Part shown: positions 1-8,112 of the stretch, piece after piece
Layout of the letters: every line of letters begins with the position of its first letter
How positions within the stretch are numbered: the stretch's first letter is position 1
Assembly: GCF_008830225.1 (NCBI RefSeq)
Contig: NZ_WAIE01000001.1
Location: 124,001 to 188,000, forward strand
Direction: 5' to 3'
Length of the DNA stretch: 64,000 bases
DNA from: Pseudodesulfovibrio senegalensis
GTDB lineage: Bacteria > Desulfobacterota > Desulfovibrionia > Desulfovibrionales > Desulfovibrionaceae
The notes under the pieces: generated by a model
Seen by the model: only the letters and a program-made list of their open reading frames with translations
Databases searched by the model: none
Told to the model about the DNA's origin: nothing
Program-made: the position numbers and the translations under genes

Positions 1-1
1 C

Positions 2-808
2 GAAATCAATCTGTTGGCCCAACGAAAGTTGCTGACCCTCTATACCCGGACCCCCGGGACAGATGCCATTGTCCTGGCCCCGTCAAGTCTCGACGATCTC
101 AATCCGGAGATAGCGGAGGCCGCCGAGGCGGGCATCAAGATCGTCGTGGTGGATTCGCCTTCCTCCTCGCGTCATGTTTCGGCTTTCATTGCCACGGACA
201 ACTATCATGCCGGGTACAAGACCGGCGAATACATGGCCGCAAAGGTTGGTCCGGACTCCACCGTGATGATCATGGGGTACGTGAAGGGAAACGTATCCAC
301 GGACCGGCGTGAGAAGGGTTTTCGCGACGCCATGAAGGCTCGGGCACCCGGAGTGACTCTGGTTTCCAGCCATTGCGAAAAGGGGCTCTACCGGGTCTGT
401 GCACAGGCCGCGCTTGCAGGGCTCAGGAAATACAAGGATCTTGCCGGCGTATTTGCCGTCAACGAGATTTCGAGCGTGGGGCTGGTGGAAGCGCTGGGCT
501 ATCATGAAGGCACCCGCCCCGGGACTGTCGTGATATTCGACTACAATCAGCGCCTCGAGGATGCGCTCAAGGATGGAAGCGTGGATATTCTTGTCGCCCA
601 GTCGCCGGAAACCATGGGCAGGCTCGGTGTGCAGACGGCCCTCGACCTCGTGGAAGGGCGCTGCGTGGAGGCGGTGAAGCGATGTCCCGTGCTGTTTCTC
701 GACCGTGAAAGCGCCACGGAAGATGTTTTGAAGACCCTTCGCCTTGAAGGGTTCAGTGGTGTGGAGGCATCGCCCCACATCATGGGAATCAATACCCCGA
801 CCCCTTGA
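2..808 (+). CDS. Periplasmic sugar-binding-like protein, 5' end cut off by the window
   Basis: The reading frame is open from the first bases, so the gene starts before the window; the TTG at 14 is not a convincing start. The visible 268 residues fit the C-terminal two thirds of a type 1 periplasmic-binding fold (Peripla_BP_4/LacI sugar-binding family). They include the strand-turn runs DAIVLAPSS and GIKIVVVDSP, then FIATDNYHAGYKTGEYMA, as in ribose-binding proteins. Without the N-terminus it cannot be decided whether this is a secreted ABC-transporter binding protein, the sensor part of a kinase system, or a LacI-type repressor. The ligand is unknown. It ends 119 bases before the next gene. 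Confidence 0.75.
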   Translation, partial: EINLLAQRKLLTLYTRTPGTDAIVLAPSSLDDLNPEIAEAAEAGIKIVVVDSPSSSRHVSAFIATDNYHAGYKTGEYMAAKVGPDSTVMIMGYVKGNVSTDRREKGFRDAMKARAPGVTLVSSHCEKGLYRVCAQAALAGLRKYKDLAGVFAVNEISSVGLVEALGYHEGTRPGTVVIFDYNQRLEDALKDGSVDILVAQSPETMGRLGVQTALDLVEGRCVEAVKRCPVLFLDRESATEDVLKTLRLEGFSGVEASPHIMGINTPTP

Positions 809-927
809 CTTCCCCTTGCGTCCCTGCTTGAACAAGGCAATACTTGAGATATGCGCGTGTCCGGAACTGTCCGCCATGCGCACTTTTTGACCCTACCCCT
901 GATGCCGTGCGGCCGAGGAGAAACCGG

Positions 928-1581
928 ATGTTCGTTGGACTGAAAATGTTGCGCGATTTCGAAACCGTGACCCCGCAAACCCTGGTCAAGGATGCTCAGA
1001 AGATTCTTGAAGAGAGCAAGCTGTGGATGCTGCTCGTGGAAGACGGGGACGACCTTGTGGGCTATGTGCGCAAGGAAGACATCACCGGCGCACTGCCGAG
1101 CATGGTCACCTCGCTGGAAAAGCACGAGATCAGCTTTCTCATGAGCAAACTGACCATTGCAGAAATCCTGCGCACGGACATCAAGAAGGTTGCCCCGGAA
1201 ACCGAAATCGAGGCCGCCGCGGACATGATGCACGAGATGAACCTGGCCGGGCTGGCCGTGGTGGATGAAAACGACGGTCTCATCGGTTACATCAACCGCA
1301 GCGTGATGCTCGACGTGCTCGTGGAGGGCATGGGCTACCGCGAGGGCGGCAGCCGCGTAGCCATGGAAGTGGAAGACCGCCCGGGCATGCTCTACGAAGC
1401 CGCCGGAATCATCGCCAATCTCAAGTTTTCCATTATTTCCGCGTCCACGTTCCTTTCCGGCGACAGCCGCCTGCTTGTTTTTCGCATTGCCGCCGATGAC
1501 ACAGCCCCGGTTGTGGAGGCCCTTGCCGGACGCGGGTTCAAATTGGTGGATTCCTCGGATTTTCAGGAAAACTGGCGATAG
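928..1581 (+). CDS. CBS-CBS-ACT protein, AcuB-like
   Basis: This 217-residue cytoplasmic protein has two CBS motifs (about residues 1-60 and 76-135) and a C-terminal ACT domain (about 143-215, starting near VAMEVEDRPGMLYEAAGI). This is the domain order of AcuB. CBS pairs bind adenosyl nucleotides and ACT domains bind small ligands, usually amino acids, so a regulatory role is likely but its target is not visible. The ATG at 928 is preferred over upstream TTG codons because GAGGAG lies just ahead of it (915-920) and the CBS fold begins directly after it. It is followed 2 bases later by the methyltransferase gene, so the two are probably co-transcribed. Confidence 0.85.
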   Translation: MFVGLKMLRDFETVTPQTLVKDAQKILEESKLWMLLVEDGDDLVGYVRKEDITGALPSMVTSLEKHEISFLMSKLTIAEILRTDIKKVAPETEIEAAADMMHEMNLAGLAVVDENDGLIGYINRSVMLDVLVEGMGYREGGSRVAMEVEDRPGMLYEAAGIIANLKFSIISASTFLSGDSRLLVFRIAADDTAPVVEALAGRGFKLVDSSDFQENWR

Positions 1582-1583
1582 CC

Positions 1584-2723
1584 GTGTCCTTCGACTGGAT
1601 CGACGAGGATCGCCTGCCGCAGTTCGCGCCCGGCGAGCAACTGCTGTTGTTCGGGGCCGGGCAGGGGTGCGTGGAGCTCCTGCAGTGGCTGGCCGAATTC
1701 GCTCCGCAAACCATCGTGACTGCCATTGCGGACAACGACAATTCCATGTGGGGCCGCAGCCTGCAGGGGTATCCGGTCATTGATCCCGCCACCATTGCGG
1801 AGCACGAATTTTCGCGCATCGTCATCACCACCATTTCCGGCGAAGACCCGGTTTCCGCACAGTTGCGGGCCATGGGCCATGAGCCGGGCGAGCATTTCTG
1901 TGCGGTGGGCAGGTATCCCACCAATCATCTGGGCAATTTCAATATTCTGTTGGAACTGGACCGGGCCTGCCCGTTTCTGAATCCGGGCTCGCGCATCCTG
2001 CATGTGGGGCCGGGCGGGTTTCTCGGTTTGGAATGCAGCCTGTACGCGCTCGGGCATGAACCGTGCAGCATGGACGCGTATGCCTTCGGGGTCAGCTATC
2101 CGGACGTGACCGAACGCATGGACAAATACCGCGGCACACGTGACGCCCTGTTGCAAACGCCGCAGGCCAAGGACGTGCCGGATGCCGCCGAACGTTTTGA
2201 TTCGCTTTTTTCCGAGCGGGGCGGGCGGATCATGCTGGACGAACAGCGCATGCCCTATGTTGCCCCGGCGCGGTTCAGCTCCCTGCCTTTTGACGATGCC
2301 AGCCTCGACGTGATCAGCTCGTTTGCGGTGCTGGAGCATGTGCGCTCCCCGGAAAACGTGGTGCGCGAGTGCCGCCGCGTGTTGCGGCCGGGCGGCGTGG
2401 CCGTGCAGCGCATCCTGAGCCGCGACCACCGCTCCTTCGGTCAGGTCGCGGGGTATCATCCGGCCAGTTATCTGGACCATTCGCCGCAGGAATGGGAAGC
2501 CGTGAACACGGACAAGTTTTACCAGAATCGCGTGCTGCCCGAAGAATGGCGCGACCTGTTTGAACAGGGCGGCTTGCGCGTGGAGTTTTTCCGCACCCTT
2601 GGCCAGTATCATTTCAGCGACGAGGAACGTGAGCGGCTGCATCCGGATTTCGCGCATGTGGCCGAGGCAGGGGTTGTTTCCGTCAACTGCGATATGGTCG
2701 TCCGCAAATACGAGAACGGATAA
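1584..2723 (+). CDS. SAM-dependent methyltransferase with N-terminal nucleotide-binding-like domain
   Basis: This 379-residue protein starts with GTG. The first ~125 residues (LLLFGAGQGCVELLQWL, then TAIADND and ITTIS) look like the small Rossmann-type sugar-nucleotide sensing domain found in front of PglD/WbpP-type proteins. The remainder is a class I methyltransferase: ILHVGPGGFLGLE resembles motif I, and FDDASLDVISSFAVLEHV with LRPGG is typical of Methyltransf_11. The acceptor is unknown; surface polysaccharide or glycan modification is plausible given the WcbI-like gene nearby, but this is inference. It is linked to the AcuB-like gene by a 2-base gap. The glycine motif is weaker than in canonical enzymes. 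Confidence 0.75.
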   Translation: MSFDWIDEDRLPQFAPGEQLLLFGAGQGCVELLQWLAEFAPQTIVTAIADNDNSMWGRSLQGYPVIDPATIAEHEFSRIVITTISGEDPVSAQLRAMGHEPGEHFCAVGRYPTNHLGNFNILLELDRACPFLNPGSRILHVGPGGFLGLECSLYALGHEPCSMDAYAFGVSYPDVTERMDKYRGTRDALLQTPQAKDVPDAAERFDSLFSERGGRIMLDEQRMPYVAPARFSSLPFDDASLDVISSFAVLEHVRSPENVVRECRRVLRPGGVAVQRILSRDHRSFGQVAGYHPASYLDHSPQEWEAVNTDKFYQNRVLPEEWRDLFEQGGLRVEFFRTLGQYHFSDEERERLHPDFAHVAEAGVVSVNCDMVVRKYENG

Positions 2724-2791
2724 AGGGCCGATAGCTTCGTTGCTGCGAAAAACGCAGTCCCTCGCGTATGGAGGAATACGCGTCGGCCCTT
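2723..2791. repeat. Intergenic palindromic repeat, family 2, copy 1
   Basis: The segment is bounded by inverted arms AAGGGCCGA and TCGGCCCTT. Inside it carries GCTTCGTTGCTGCGAAAAA and CCTCGCGTATGGAGGAATACGCG. The same arrangement (CTGCTGCGTTGCCGCAAA, then CCTCGCGTACG...TACGCGTCGGCCCT) recurs at 33845-33935. It sits directly after the methyltransferase stop codon and may act as a transcript end or a mobile REP-like element. Confidence 0.6.
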
Positions 2792-2809
2792 ATGCCCTTC
2801 GGACGGAGC

Positions 2810-2985
2810 AGGGCGCTGCCCTGCACCCGCAAGGGACACGTCCCTTGACCCTTTTCTGCCGTTGCATCCTGCGGATGCAGCGGCGGGTTTGTACTTCAGG
2901 AAAGTTTTTCTTCCTTTCTTCACAATGCACCAGCGGCCCGGTTTGCCATGCAAACCGGGCCGCTCGCCAAAAAGTTTTGGAGATT
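2810..2985 (+). repeat. Composite intergenic repeat, family 1, copy A
   Basis: It contains the string GCGCTGCCCTGCACCCGCAA, then a dyad around AAGGGACACGTCCCTTG, then a dyad around GTTGCATCCTGCGGATGCA. A spacer leads to a 14-bp hairpin at 2932-2964 (arms AGCGGCCCGGTTTG / CAAACCGGGCCGCT) followed by CGCCAAAAAGTTTTG. The same modules in the same order occur on the opposite strand at 15045-15215. It is non-coding, in the gap between the methyltransferase and cobT. Confidence 0.8.
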
Positions 2986-3015
2986 CCAAAGAACCTTTTT
3001 CAAAAGGTTCTTTGG
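2986..3015. terminator. Perfect 14-bp hairpin after cobT and the methyltransferase
   Basis: The arms CCAAAGAACCTTTT and AAAAGGTTCTTTGG are separated by two bases. The hairpin lies between two converging genes (methyltransferase on +, cobT on -) and could end transcription from both sides. The arms themselves contain the T-rich stretches, as in bidirectional terminators. Confidence 0.5.
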
Positions 3016-3042
3016 CCGCCGGCGGCATCTTCCCGCTTTTTC

Positions 3043-4101
3043 TTATACGCTTACGCCAGCCTGATCAAAGGTGGCCATGTTGTTGTATATGGCGGCGGCG
3101 GCGCGCAGCAGGAACATGGCGCAGGCCGCGCCGGTTCCCTCGCCGAGCCGCATGTCCAGATGCAGCAGCGGCGTGAGGCCCATGGCCTGCATGGCTCTGG
3201 CATGGCCGGGTTCGGCCGAGGCGTGGGAGAGCACGCAATAGTCGGCTACAGCCGGGTTCATGCGCCATGCAGCCACGAACGCGGCCGTGGAGATGAAACC
3301 GTCCACGCAGATGGCCTGGCGGTTGTGCGCACCTTTGAGGATCATGCCGGTCAGGGTGGCGATTTCCAACCCGCCCAGTGCGGCAAGGATGCGCAGGGGA
3401 TCGCCGGATTCCACGGCGTCGCGGTTGGCGTGCAAACCGTCCCGCACCACCTGCGCCTTGCGGCGGACCATCTCGGGCGGCGCCCCGGCTCCGGGCCCGG
3501 AGACGTCCTCGGGGTCGAGGTTCAGATAAGCGCAATACAGGGCTGTGGATGGTGTGGTGTTGCCGATGCCCATTTCACCGGTTCCCAGCGTGCGCACGCC
3601 GTCCGCAAGGGCCGAGTCCGCGAGCTTGGCGCCCAGAAGCAGAGCGTCGAGGCATTGCTCGCGGCTCATGGCCGGACCGTGCGAAAGGTCGGCCGTGCCC
3701 GGGGCGATCTTGTTGCGTATCAGTGCCGGATGAGCCGGGAAATCATCGCCGCAGACCCCGGCGTCCACCACGCGCAGTTCGGCGTTTGCCGTGGCTGCCA
3801 GCGCATTGATGCCCGCGCCGCCGTTCAGAAAATTGAGGACCATCTGCCGGGTCACGGCCTGCGGGGCCGCGCTTACGCCCTGGGCCACCACGCCGTGGTC
3901 GCCTGCCACCGTATAGATGCGGCACGGGTCGGGCGCGGGCGGATTGCCGTTGTTGATCAGGAACAGTTGCAGGGCCAGTTCCTCCAGTCTGCCCAGGCTG
4001 CCCTGCGGCTTGGTCAGGTTGTCCAGGTGTGCCTGTCCGGTGGCGGCAAGCGTGCTGTCCACGGGACATATGTCGTTGATTATGGATTGGATTCGTTGCA
4101 T
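3043..4101 (-). CDS. cobT: Nicotinate-nucleotide--dimethylbenzimidazole phosphoribosyltransferase
   Basis: This 352-residue protein matches CobT in length and sequence throughout. CobT transfers phosphoribose from nicotinate mononucleotide to 5,6-dimethylbenzimidazole, giving alpha-ribazole phosphate for the lower ligand of cobalamin, in the cytoplasm. Diagnostic stretches are LDNLTKPQGSLGRLEELA near the N-terminus, YTVAGDHGVVAQGVSAAP, GEMGIGNTTPSTAL, and LGEGTGAACA near the C-terminus, whose Glu321 corresponds to the catalytic glutamate of the family. The ATG at 4101 gives the family length; the frame stays open further upstream, but that part overlaps the divergent gene. No cobalamin riboswitch fits in the 63-base divergent gap. 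No other cobalamin gene is adjacent. Confidence 0.95.
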   Translation of the reverse strand: MQRIQSIINDICPVDSTLAATGQAHLDNLTKPQGSLGRLEELALQLFLINNGNPPAPDPCRIYTVAGDHGVVAQGVSAAPQAVTRQMVLNFLNGGAGINALAATANAELRVVDAGVCGDDFPAHPALIRNKIAPGTADLSHGPAMSREQCLDALLLGAKLADSALADGVRTLGTGEMGIGNTTPSTALYCAYLNLDPEDVSGPGAGAPPEMVRRKAQVVRDGLHANRDAVESGDPLRILAALGGLEIATLTGMILKGAHNRQAICVDGFISTAAFVAAWRMNPAVADYCVLSHASAEPGHARAMQAMGLTPLLHLDMRLGEGTGAACAMFLLRAAAAIYNNMATFDQAGVSV

Positions 4102-4164
4102 TGCTTTTGTCCTCGGCAAGTGTGCACGTTGCCGGTCTGTTTGGTTGTGTGTTATCTCCCGCGC

Positions 4165-4971
4165 ATGGAACATGCTGTCATTCATGCCAATTGCCAGGGC
4201 GAACCGCTGTTGGAACGCCTGCTGGCCTGCCCGGAATTCGCGGCCCGTTACCAGTGCGAAGTGTTCGTCAATTACGTGCGCCAGCCCATTCCCGAAGGCA
4301 CGCTGGAACAGTGCGGCCTGTTTTTGTATCAGCACCTTGGTTCCAAATGGGAGGGGCTGGCTTCGGACCGCTTGCTGGAGCGCGTGCCGGACTCGGCGCG
4401 CACCCTGTGCATTCCCAACATGTTTTTTACGGGCTACTGGCCCCTGTGGTCGGGCGAGCCGGGTTTCAATTACCGGGATTCCCATCTGGATGCGCTCATT
4501 GATGCCGGACTGTCCGCGGAAGAGGTGCTGACCCTTTTCCTGCGGGGTTCCCTGTCATCGCGTTTTGATCTCGGCAGACTGCTGCGCGAGACCCTGGACA
4601 GGGAGCGGGAGCGGGAAGCGCATACCCCGGTGAAATATGTGGACGTCATCGAGCGGGATTTCCGTTCGGAACGGCTGTTCAATACCGTGAACCATCCCGG
4701 CTCGAAATTGCTCAACCATGCGGCCACGGAAATTCTGAAGCAACTGGGATTCGAACCGCCGGACATGTCCGGCATGTCTGACCCGTTTCCGGAATTCGAG
4801 CAGCCCATTCACCCGCAGGTGGCAGCCTTTCACAAGCTGTCCTTTGTGGACGCGTCCACGGAATACAACGTCTATGGCTGCCGGAAAACGTTTGTCCAGT
4901 ACGCAGCCCGATACGTGGAAGCGCGGCTTGCCGGGGTCACGGACTTTATTGAGTATCTCGCTTCCTGCTGA
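4165..4971 (+). CDS. WcbI-family polysaccharide biosynthesis protein (putative acetyltransferase)
   Basis: This 268-residue cytoplasmic protein begins MEHAVIHANCQG; the NCQ motif at residues 9-11 close to the N-terminus, followed by CGLFLYQHLGSKWEG and IPNMFFTGYWPLW, is characteristic of WcbI. That family is required for capsule assembly and binds CoA in one characterised member. The start is the ATG at 4165; a much longer open frame extends upstream but is not coding because it crosses repeats and cobT. It is transcribed divergently from cobT. No glycosyltransferase or capsule cluster is adjacent, so the substrate is open. Confidence 0.75.
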   Translation: MEHAVIHANCQGEPLLERLLACPEFAARYQCEVFVNYVRQPIPEGTLEQCGLFLYQHLGSKWEGLASDRLLERVPDSARTLCIPNMFFTGYWPLWSGEPGFNYRDSHLDALIDAGLSAEEVLTLFLRGSLSSRFDLGRLLRETLDREREREAHTPVKYVDVIERDFRSERLFNTVNHPGSKLLNHAATEILKQLGFEPPDMSGMSDPFPEFEQPIHPQVAAFHKLSFVDASTEYNVYGCRKTFVQYAARYVEARLAGVTDFIEYLASC

Positions 4972-4974
4972 TTT

Positions 4975-6126
4975 CTACAACCCCGTGGTCAGTGCGTCGA
5001 GCAACCCCTGATAATCCATGGGGCGCGGCAGATAGGCGCCCAGAATTTCGTTCAGCTCGCGAGGCCCGCGCATCTGGCGCAGGCTCAGGGCGGCCCGGAG
5101 GGTCATGTCCGTCTTGATGCGCATTTCCCGTTCCAGCGTGTCCTTGCGGCGGCTCATGACTTCCTGCACAAGGTGCGCGTCTTCCATTTTTCCCAGCAGT
5201 TCCAGCCCGGCTCCGAGATAGGCGTCGTCAACAGCCCATTCCGGTTCGGCCAACACGGCATGCCCGTGCACACGGGCGGTCTGTGCCAACGCCAACAGGT
5301 CCGCGGCCAGATTCACCTCCTGCGTGAACAGGCTGCCCAGGATGTTTGTGCGGCTTTCGGCCAGACCCGGCAGCCGGTCACGTTCCAGAAAGAGCAGGGG
5401 TGTCACGTCGCAGAGCCGGTCCAGCAGTTCGTCGGCGGAAAGGTCGCGGCAGATGCCCATGACCCCGCGCCGGGCCAGTTCCAGCATGTCCGAGTAGTGC
5501 GCCGTGAACTCGGTTTGCAGGAGTCCGGATTCGGCCATGAAGCGGTCATCGTCGCTGTCGTCCGCGGCAAGGGCCAGCACGCCTGCGGTGAATCCGTCGC
5601 GCACCGAGTCCAGCGCCTCGTCCACGGCCGTGTTGAAAAGCCTGTCGTAGCGGTAGGCCAGCAATACCCAGAACCCGAGAATCCCCTCGGGTGAAAATTC
5701 GGCTATGTGCGCGTGGGGCAGGGGTCTGGACAGCAGCGGATTTTCGGACGCCCCGGAGGGTTCAGGCATGTCCGAGGCCAGATGGATCATGCCCCGGGAA
5801 AGGCACCGGCTTGTGGATTGCAGAACCGTGTCCACGGCCTTTTCCATGGCCGGTTCAAGCGTGTGCAGGTCTTCGATGTCCGAGGTCTCATAGGTGCGCA
5901 ACAGGTCGCGCACCTCCTGACGGCGCACGCTGTTCAGGCCGCTGAGCACAGCCTTGCGCGCCGGTTGGCCCGTGCGCATCAGGGCCAGCGCAAGTGTCTC
6001 GTTGCTCATGCGCGTGCCGTTCACGAATTTGTCCGCCACCTGAAATACGGCTCCCGGCCCAAGGTGAAGGAAAACATCCATGCCGTATTCGTCCACCGGG
6101 GAACGTCCTGAAAACGGCATGGTCAT
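4975..6126 (-). CDS. Conserved hypothetical protein, 383 residues
   Basis: The family is not recognised. The protein is soluble, with no signal peptide or membrane segment. It is rich in helices, with acidic patches such as LAADDSDDDRF. The N-terminal part (LALALMRTGQPARKAVLSGLNSVRRQEVRDLL) loosely resembles the helical repeat units of FliG-like proteins, but not strongly enough to name it. It converges on the WcbI-like gene (3-base gap) and lies 60 bases downstream of the YkgJ gene on the same strand, so it may be the last gene of the pyrR operon. Confidence 0.7.
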   Translation of the reverse strand: MTMPFSGRSPVDEYGMDVFLHLGPGAVFQVADKFVNGTRMSNETLALALMRTGQPARKAVLSGLNSVRRQEVRDLLRTYETSDIEDLHTLEPAMEKAVDTVLQSTSRCLSRGMIHLASDMPEPSGASENPLLSRPLPHAHIAEFSPEGILGFWVLLAYRYDRLFNTAVDEALDSVRDGFTAGVLALAADDSDDDRFMAESGLLQTEFTAHYSDMLELARRGVMGICRDLSADELLDRLCDVTPLLFLERDRLPGLAESRTNILGSLFTQEVNLAADLLALAQTARVHGHAVLAEPEWAVDDAYLGAGLELLGKMEDAHLVQEVMSRRKDTLEREMRIKTDMTLRAALSLRQMRGPRELNEILGAYLPRPMDYQGLLDALTTGL

Positions 6127-6186
6127 GAAACAGACTCCTTGCGCTGTGTCGTGCCGGGCGCAAAAGGCGCGGGTATACGCTTTGCT

Positions 6187-6804
6187 CTACCGCAGGGCCG
6201 GAGGCCCGAGCACGATCATTTCGGCGATGGTATGGTCCACCTTGGGCAGACTGCGCAGCTTGGGCCCCACGAATTCCATTTCCAGCCGGGCGAGGTCGGA
6301 ATAGAGCGGGGTGCGGTCCACCACGGGCGGCTGCCTGTCCTGTTCGCGCATGTCGCCGGTCAGTTCCTGGCATTTCCAGCAGCCCGGAAAGTCCACACTG
6401 CGTCCGTCCGGCCGGGTCATGACGTTGGGAACACCGTGCATGCGGCAGATCATGAGCCTGTGTTCATACAGGCCGCAACGGCCCTGTCCCTCGTCGCCGA
6501 GGTTCAGCGGACACATGATGTGCGGGCGCTCCCCGCGTTGCAGGTCCTGCCGGGCCTGCTCCACGTATTCACGGGAGCGGTCCTCGAACAGCGTGCGTTG
6601 CGCGTCGGGCAGTTGTTTCAGCCCTTCCCACAGGTAGGCCCATTCGATGTATGTGTGGTGCTGGAAAAAGCTGTAGCAACAGTTGTCCGTGCACCCTTCA
6701 CAGCTCAGGCCGATGGCCTGTGCCGCGTCCGCGTAGCCGTCGGCCATGCGGGTATAGATGGCGGCCAGCTTGCGAAAGGCCGCCTTGGGAGTCTTTTTCT
6801 TCAT
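6187..6804 (-). CDS. YkgJ-family cysteine-cluster protein (putative metal/Fe-S binding)
   Basis: This 205-residue protein has the YkgJ (UPF0153) cysteine pattern: CEGCTDNCC near residue 35, then a central CPLNLGDEGQGRCGLYEHRLMICRMHG, and a later CWKC. The family is thought to bind zinc or iron but its reaction is unknown. The ATG at 6804 overlaps the stop of the shikimate kinase gene by 4 bases (ATGA), which fixes the start and implies translational coupling. A second YkgJ protein is at 56889-57605. Confidence 0.8.
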   Translation of the reverse strand: MKKKTPKAAFRKLAAIYTRMADGYADAAQAIGLSCEGCTDNCCYSFFQHHTYIEWAYLWEGLKQLPDAQRTLFEDRSREYVEQARQDLQRGERPHIMCPLNLGDEGQGRCGLYEHRLMICRMHGVPNVMTRPDGRSVDFPGCWKCQELTGDMREQDRQPPVVDRTPLYSDLARLEMEFVGPKLRSLPKVDHTIAEMIVLGPPALR

Positions 6805-7337
6805 GCGAAGTTCACCTTGTTCAAAATGGCCTGCACGCATTCTTCGGGCGTGCGGTCGTCGGTACGCACCGTGATATCGGCTGCGGCACGGTACAGGGGC
6901 TGGCGCTCCCTGTAAAGGTCGCTCATGCTCATGCCCGGGGCAATGGCCAGCCCGCGGTTGTGCCCGGCTCCCACGCGGCGCAGGAATTCTTCTTCGCCCA
7001 CGGCAAGGTGAACCATGGGACCGAGCCGCTTGAGCGCGGCCACGGCCTTTGTGCCGTAGATCACGCTGCCGCCCGTGGAGACGATGGTGCGGTGCAGCAT
7101 GAGCTCGCTGACAAGGTGTTCCTCGATTTTCAGGAACTGGTCGCGTCCATAGGTGTCGTAGACCCCCTGCAGGGGCAGCGCGTAATAGGATTCGATGTGC
7201 CGGTCCGTGTCCAGATGAGCCCATCCCAGTGCCTCGGCCAGCAGCGGGGCAAGTGTCGATTTTCCGGCCCCGGCCATGCCCACCAGCGAAATGCAGGGAG
7301 CCTTGGGGTCGTCCTGTTTGACCTTGGTGAACGCCAT
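6801..7337 (-). CDS. aroK: Shikimate kinase-like protein
   Basis: This 178-residue P-loop kinase has Walker A GMAGAGKST at about residues 20-28, the DTD motif (43-45) that binds Mg and shikimate, STGGSVIYG in place of the usual GGG loop, and a lid-type ERQPLYRAAAD. The family phosphorylates shikimate at O3 in the chorismate pathway. The ATG at 7337 directly follows the pyrR stop. The insertion GHNRGLAIAPGMSMSDL and the altered GG loop make it a somewhat divergent member, so a related sugar or acid kinase cannot be excluded. Confidence 0.75.
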   Translation of the reverse strand: MAFTKVKQDDPKAPCISLVGMAGAGKSTLAPLLAEALGWAHLDTDRHIESYYALPLQGVYDTYGRDQFLKIEEHLVSELMLHRTIVSTGGSVIYGTKAVAALKRLGPMVHLAVGEEEFLRRVGAGHNRGLAIAPGMSMSDLYRERQPLYRAAADITVRTDDRTPEECVQAILNKVNFA

Positions 7338-7886
7338 CTATGCCTCGTCTTGATCGGTAACCACGCAGACCTTGTCCTCGGCATCGCGCTCCAGCACCAT
7401 GACGTTGACGTGTTCGCCCTTGGAGGTCTTGACGTTTTTGCCCACGTAGTCGGCCTGAATGGGCAGTTCGCGCAGTCCGCGGTCAATGAGCGCCAGCAGC
7501 TCCACGCGCTTGGGCCGTCCGTAGTCGAGGATGGCTTCCAGCGCGGCGCGCACCGTGCGGCCGGAATAGAGCACGTCGTCCACGAGCACAATGCTTGCGC
7601 CCTCGATTTCAAAGGGGATTTCCGTACAGTTTATGGTGGGCTGCACGTCCGGATTGGTCCAGTCGTCCCGGTACAGGTTGATGTCCAGCTTGCCCAGTGG
7701 AACCGTGCGGTCCAGTTCGCGGTCAATGGTCCGTTTGAGGCGGTCGGCCAGATCCGCGCCGCGGCGCTGGATGCCGACGATGGCCAGCCGTTCGTCCTCG
7801 CCCCGGCGTTCGATGACTTCCATGGCCAGTCGTTCGATGGTCCTGCCCAGTTCGCGGCTGTTCAAAATGGTCCCGCATTCACGCAT
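7338..7886 (-). CDS. pyrR: PyrR: pyrimidine operon regulator / uracil phosphoribosyltransferase
   Basis: This 182-residue protein carries the type I PRTase PRPP loop IVLVDDVLYSGRT (residues 99-111) and IVGIQRRGADLADRL near the N-terminus, both typical of PyrR. The family binds pyr mRNA and can convert uracil and PRPP to UMP. The ATG at 7886 is chosen because AAGGAAGGTGG precedes it and the length matches the family; upstream in-frame ATGs would add a non-conserved tail. It is the first gene of pyrR - aroK - ykgJ. No pyr gene or anti-antiterminator is visible in the window, so its RNA target lies elsewhere. Confidence 0.9.
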   Translation of the reverse strand: MRECGTILNSRELGRTIERLAMEVIERRGEDERLAIVGIQRRGADLADRLKRTIDRELDRTVPLGKLDINLYRDDWTNPDVQPTINCTEIPFEIEGASIVLVDDVLYSGRTVRAALEAILDYGRPKRVELLALIDRGLRELPIQADYVGKNVKTSKGEHVNVMVLERDAEDKVCVVTDQDEA

Positions 7887-8046
7887 GTATCCACCTTCCT
7901 TCGGCAGGCTGTCGCAATAATGTGAACGGCCTGTGTTTGTTGACGCAACCAGTGGTTTGTCAGGAATTTTCGGCTTGTGAAACTCCATGAATAAGCCATG
8001 GTCCCCGCCGTGGTCAACAAAACGTCTTATCAGGAATGATTTCTAT

Positions 8047-8075
8047 TTGACAAAGAAGAACACAGGTCTTACCTC
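8047..8075 (+). promoter_or_regulatory. Promoter of the HesB-like selenoprotein gene
   Basis: TTGACA (8047-8052), 17 bases, then TACCTC (8070-8075). The -10 is poor by consensus, but the same layout (TTGACG, 17 bases, TACCTG) stands in front of the paralogue at 8535-8563. This supports a real, shared promoter type. Confidence 0.55.
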
Positions 8076-8112
8076 TCTAGTCCCAACCATGAATTTCAAG
8101 GAGGACTGACAG

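Noticed and set aside
3043-4485. A longer cobT frame beginning at 4485
   Set aside because: The extra residues have no CobT similarity and overlap the divergent WcbI-like gene; the start at 4101 gives the family length.
2560-4971. An 803-codon open frame on the plus strand
   Set aside because: Only its last third (from 4165) is a recognisable protein; the rest crosses an intergenic repeat and the antisense of cobT.
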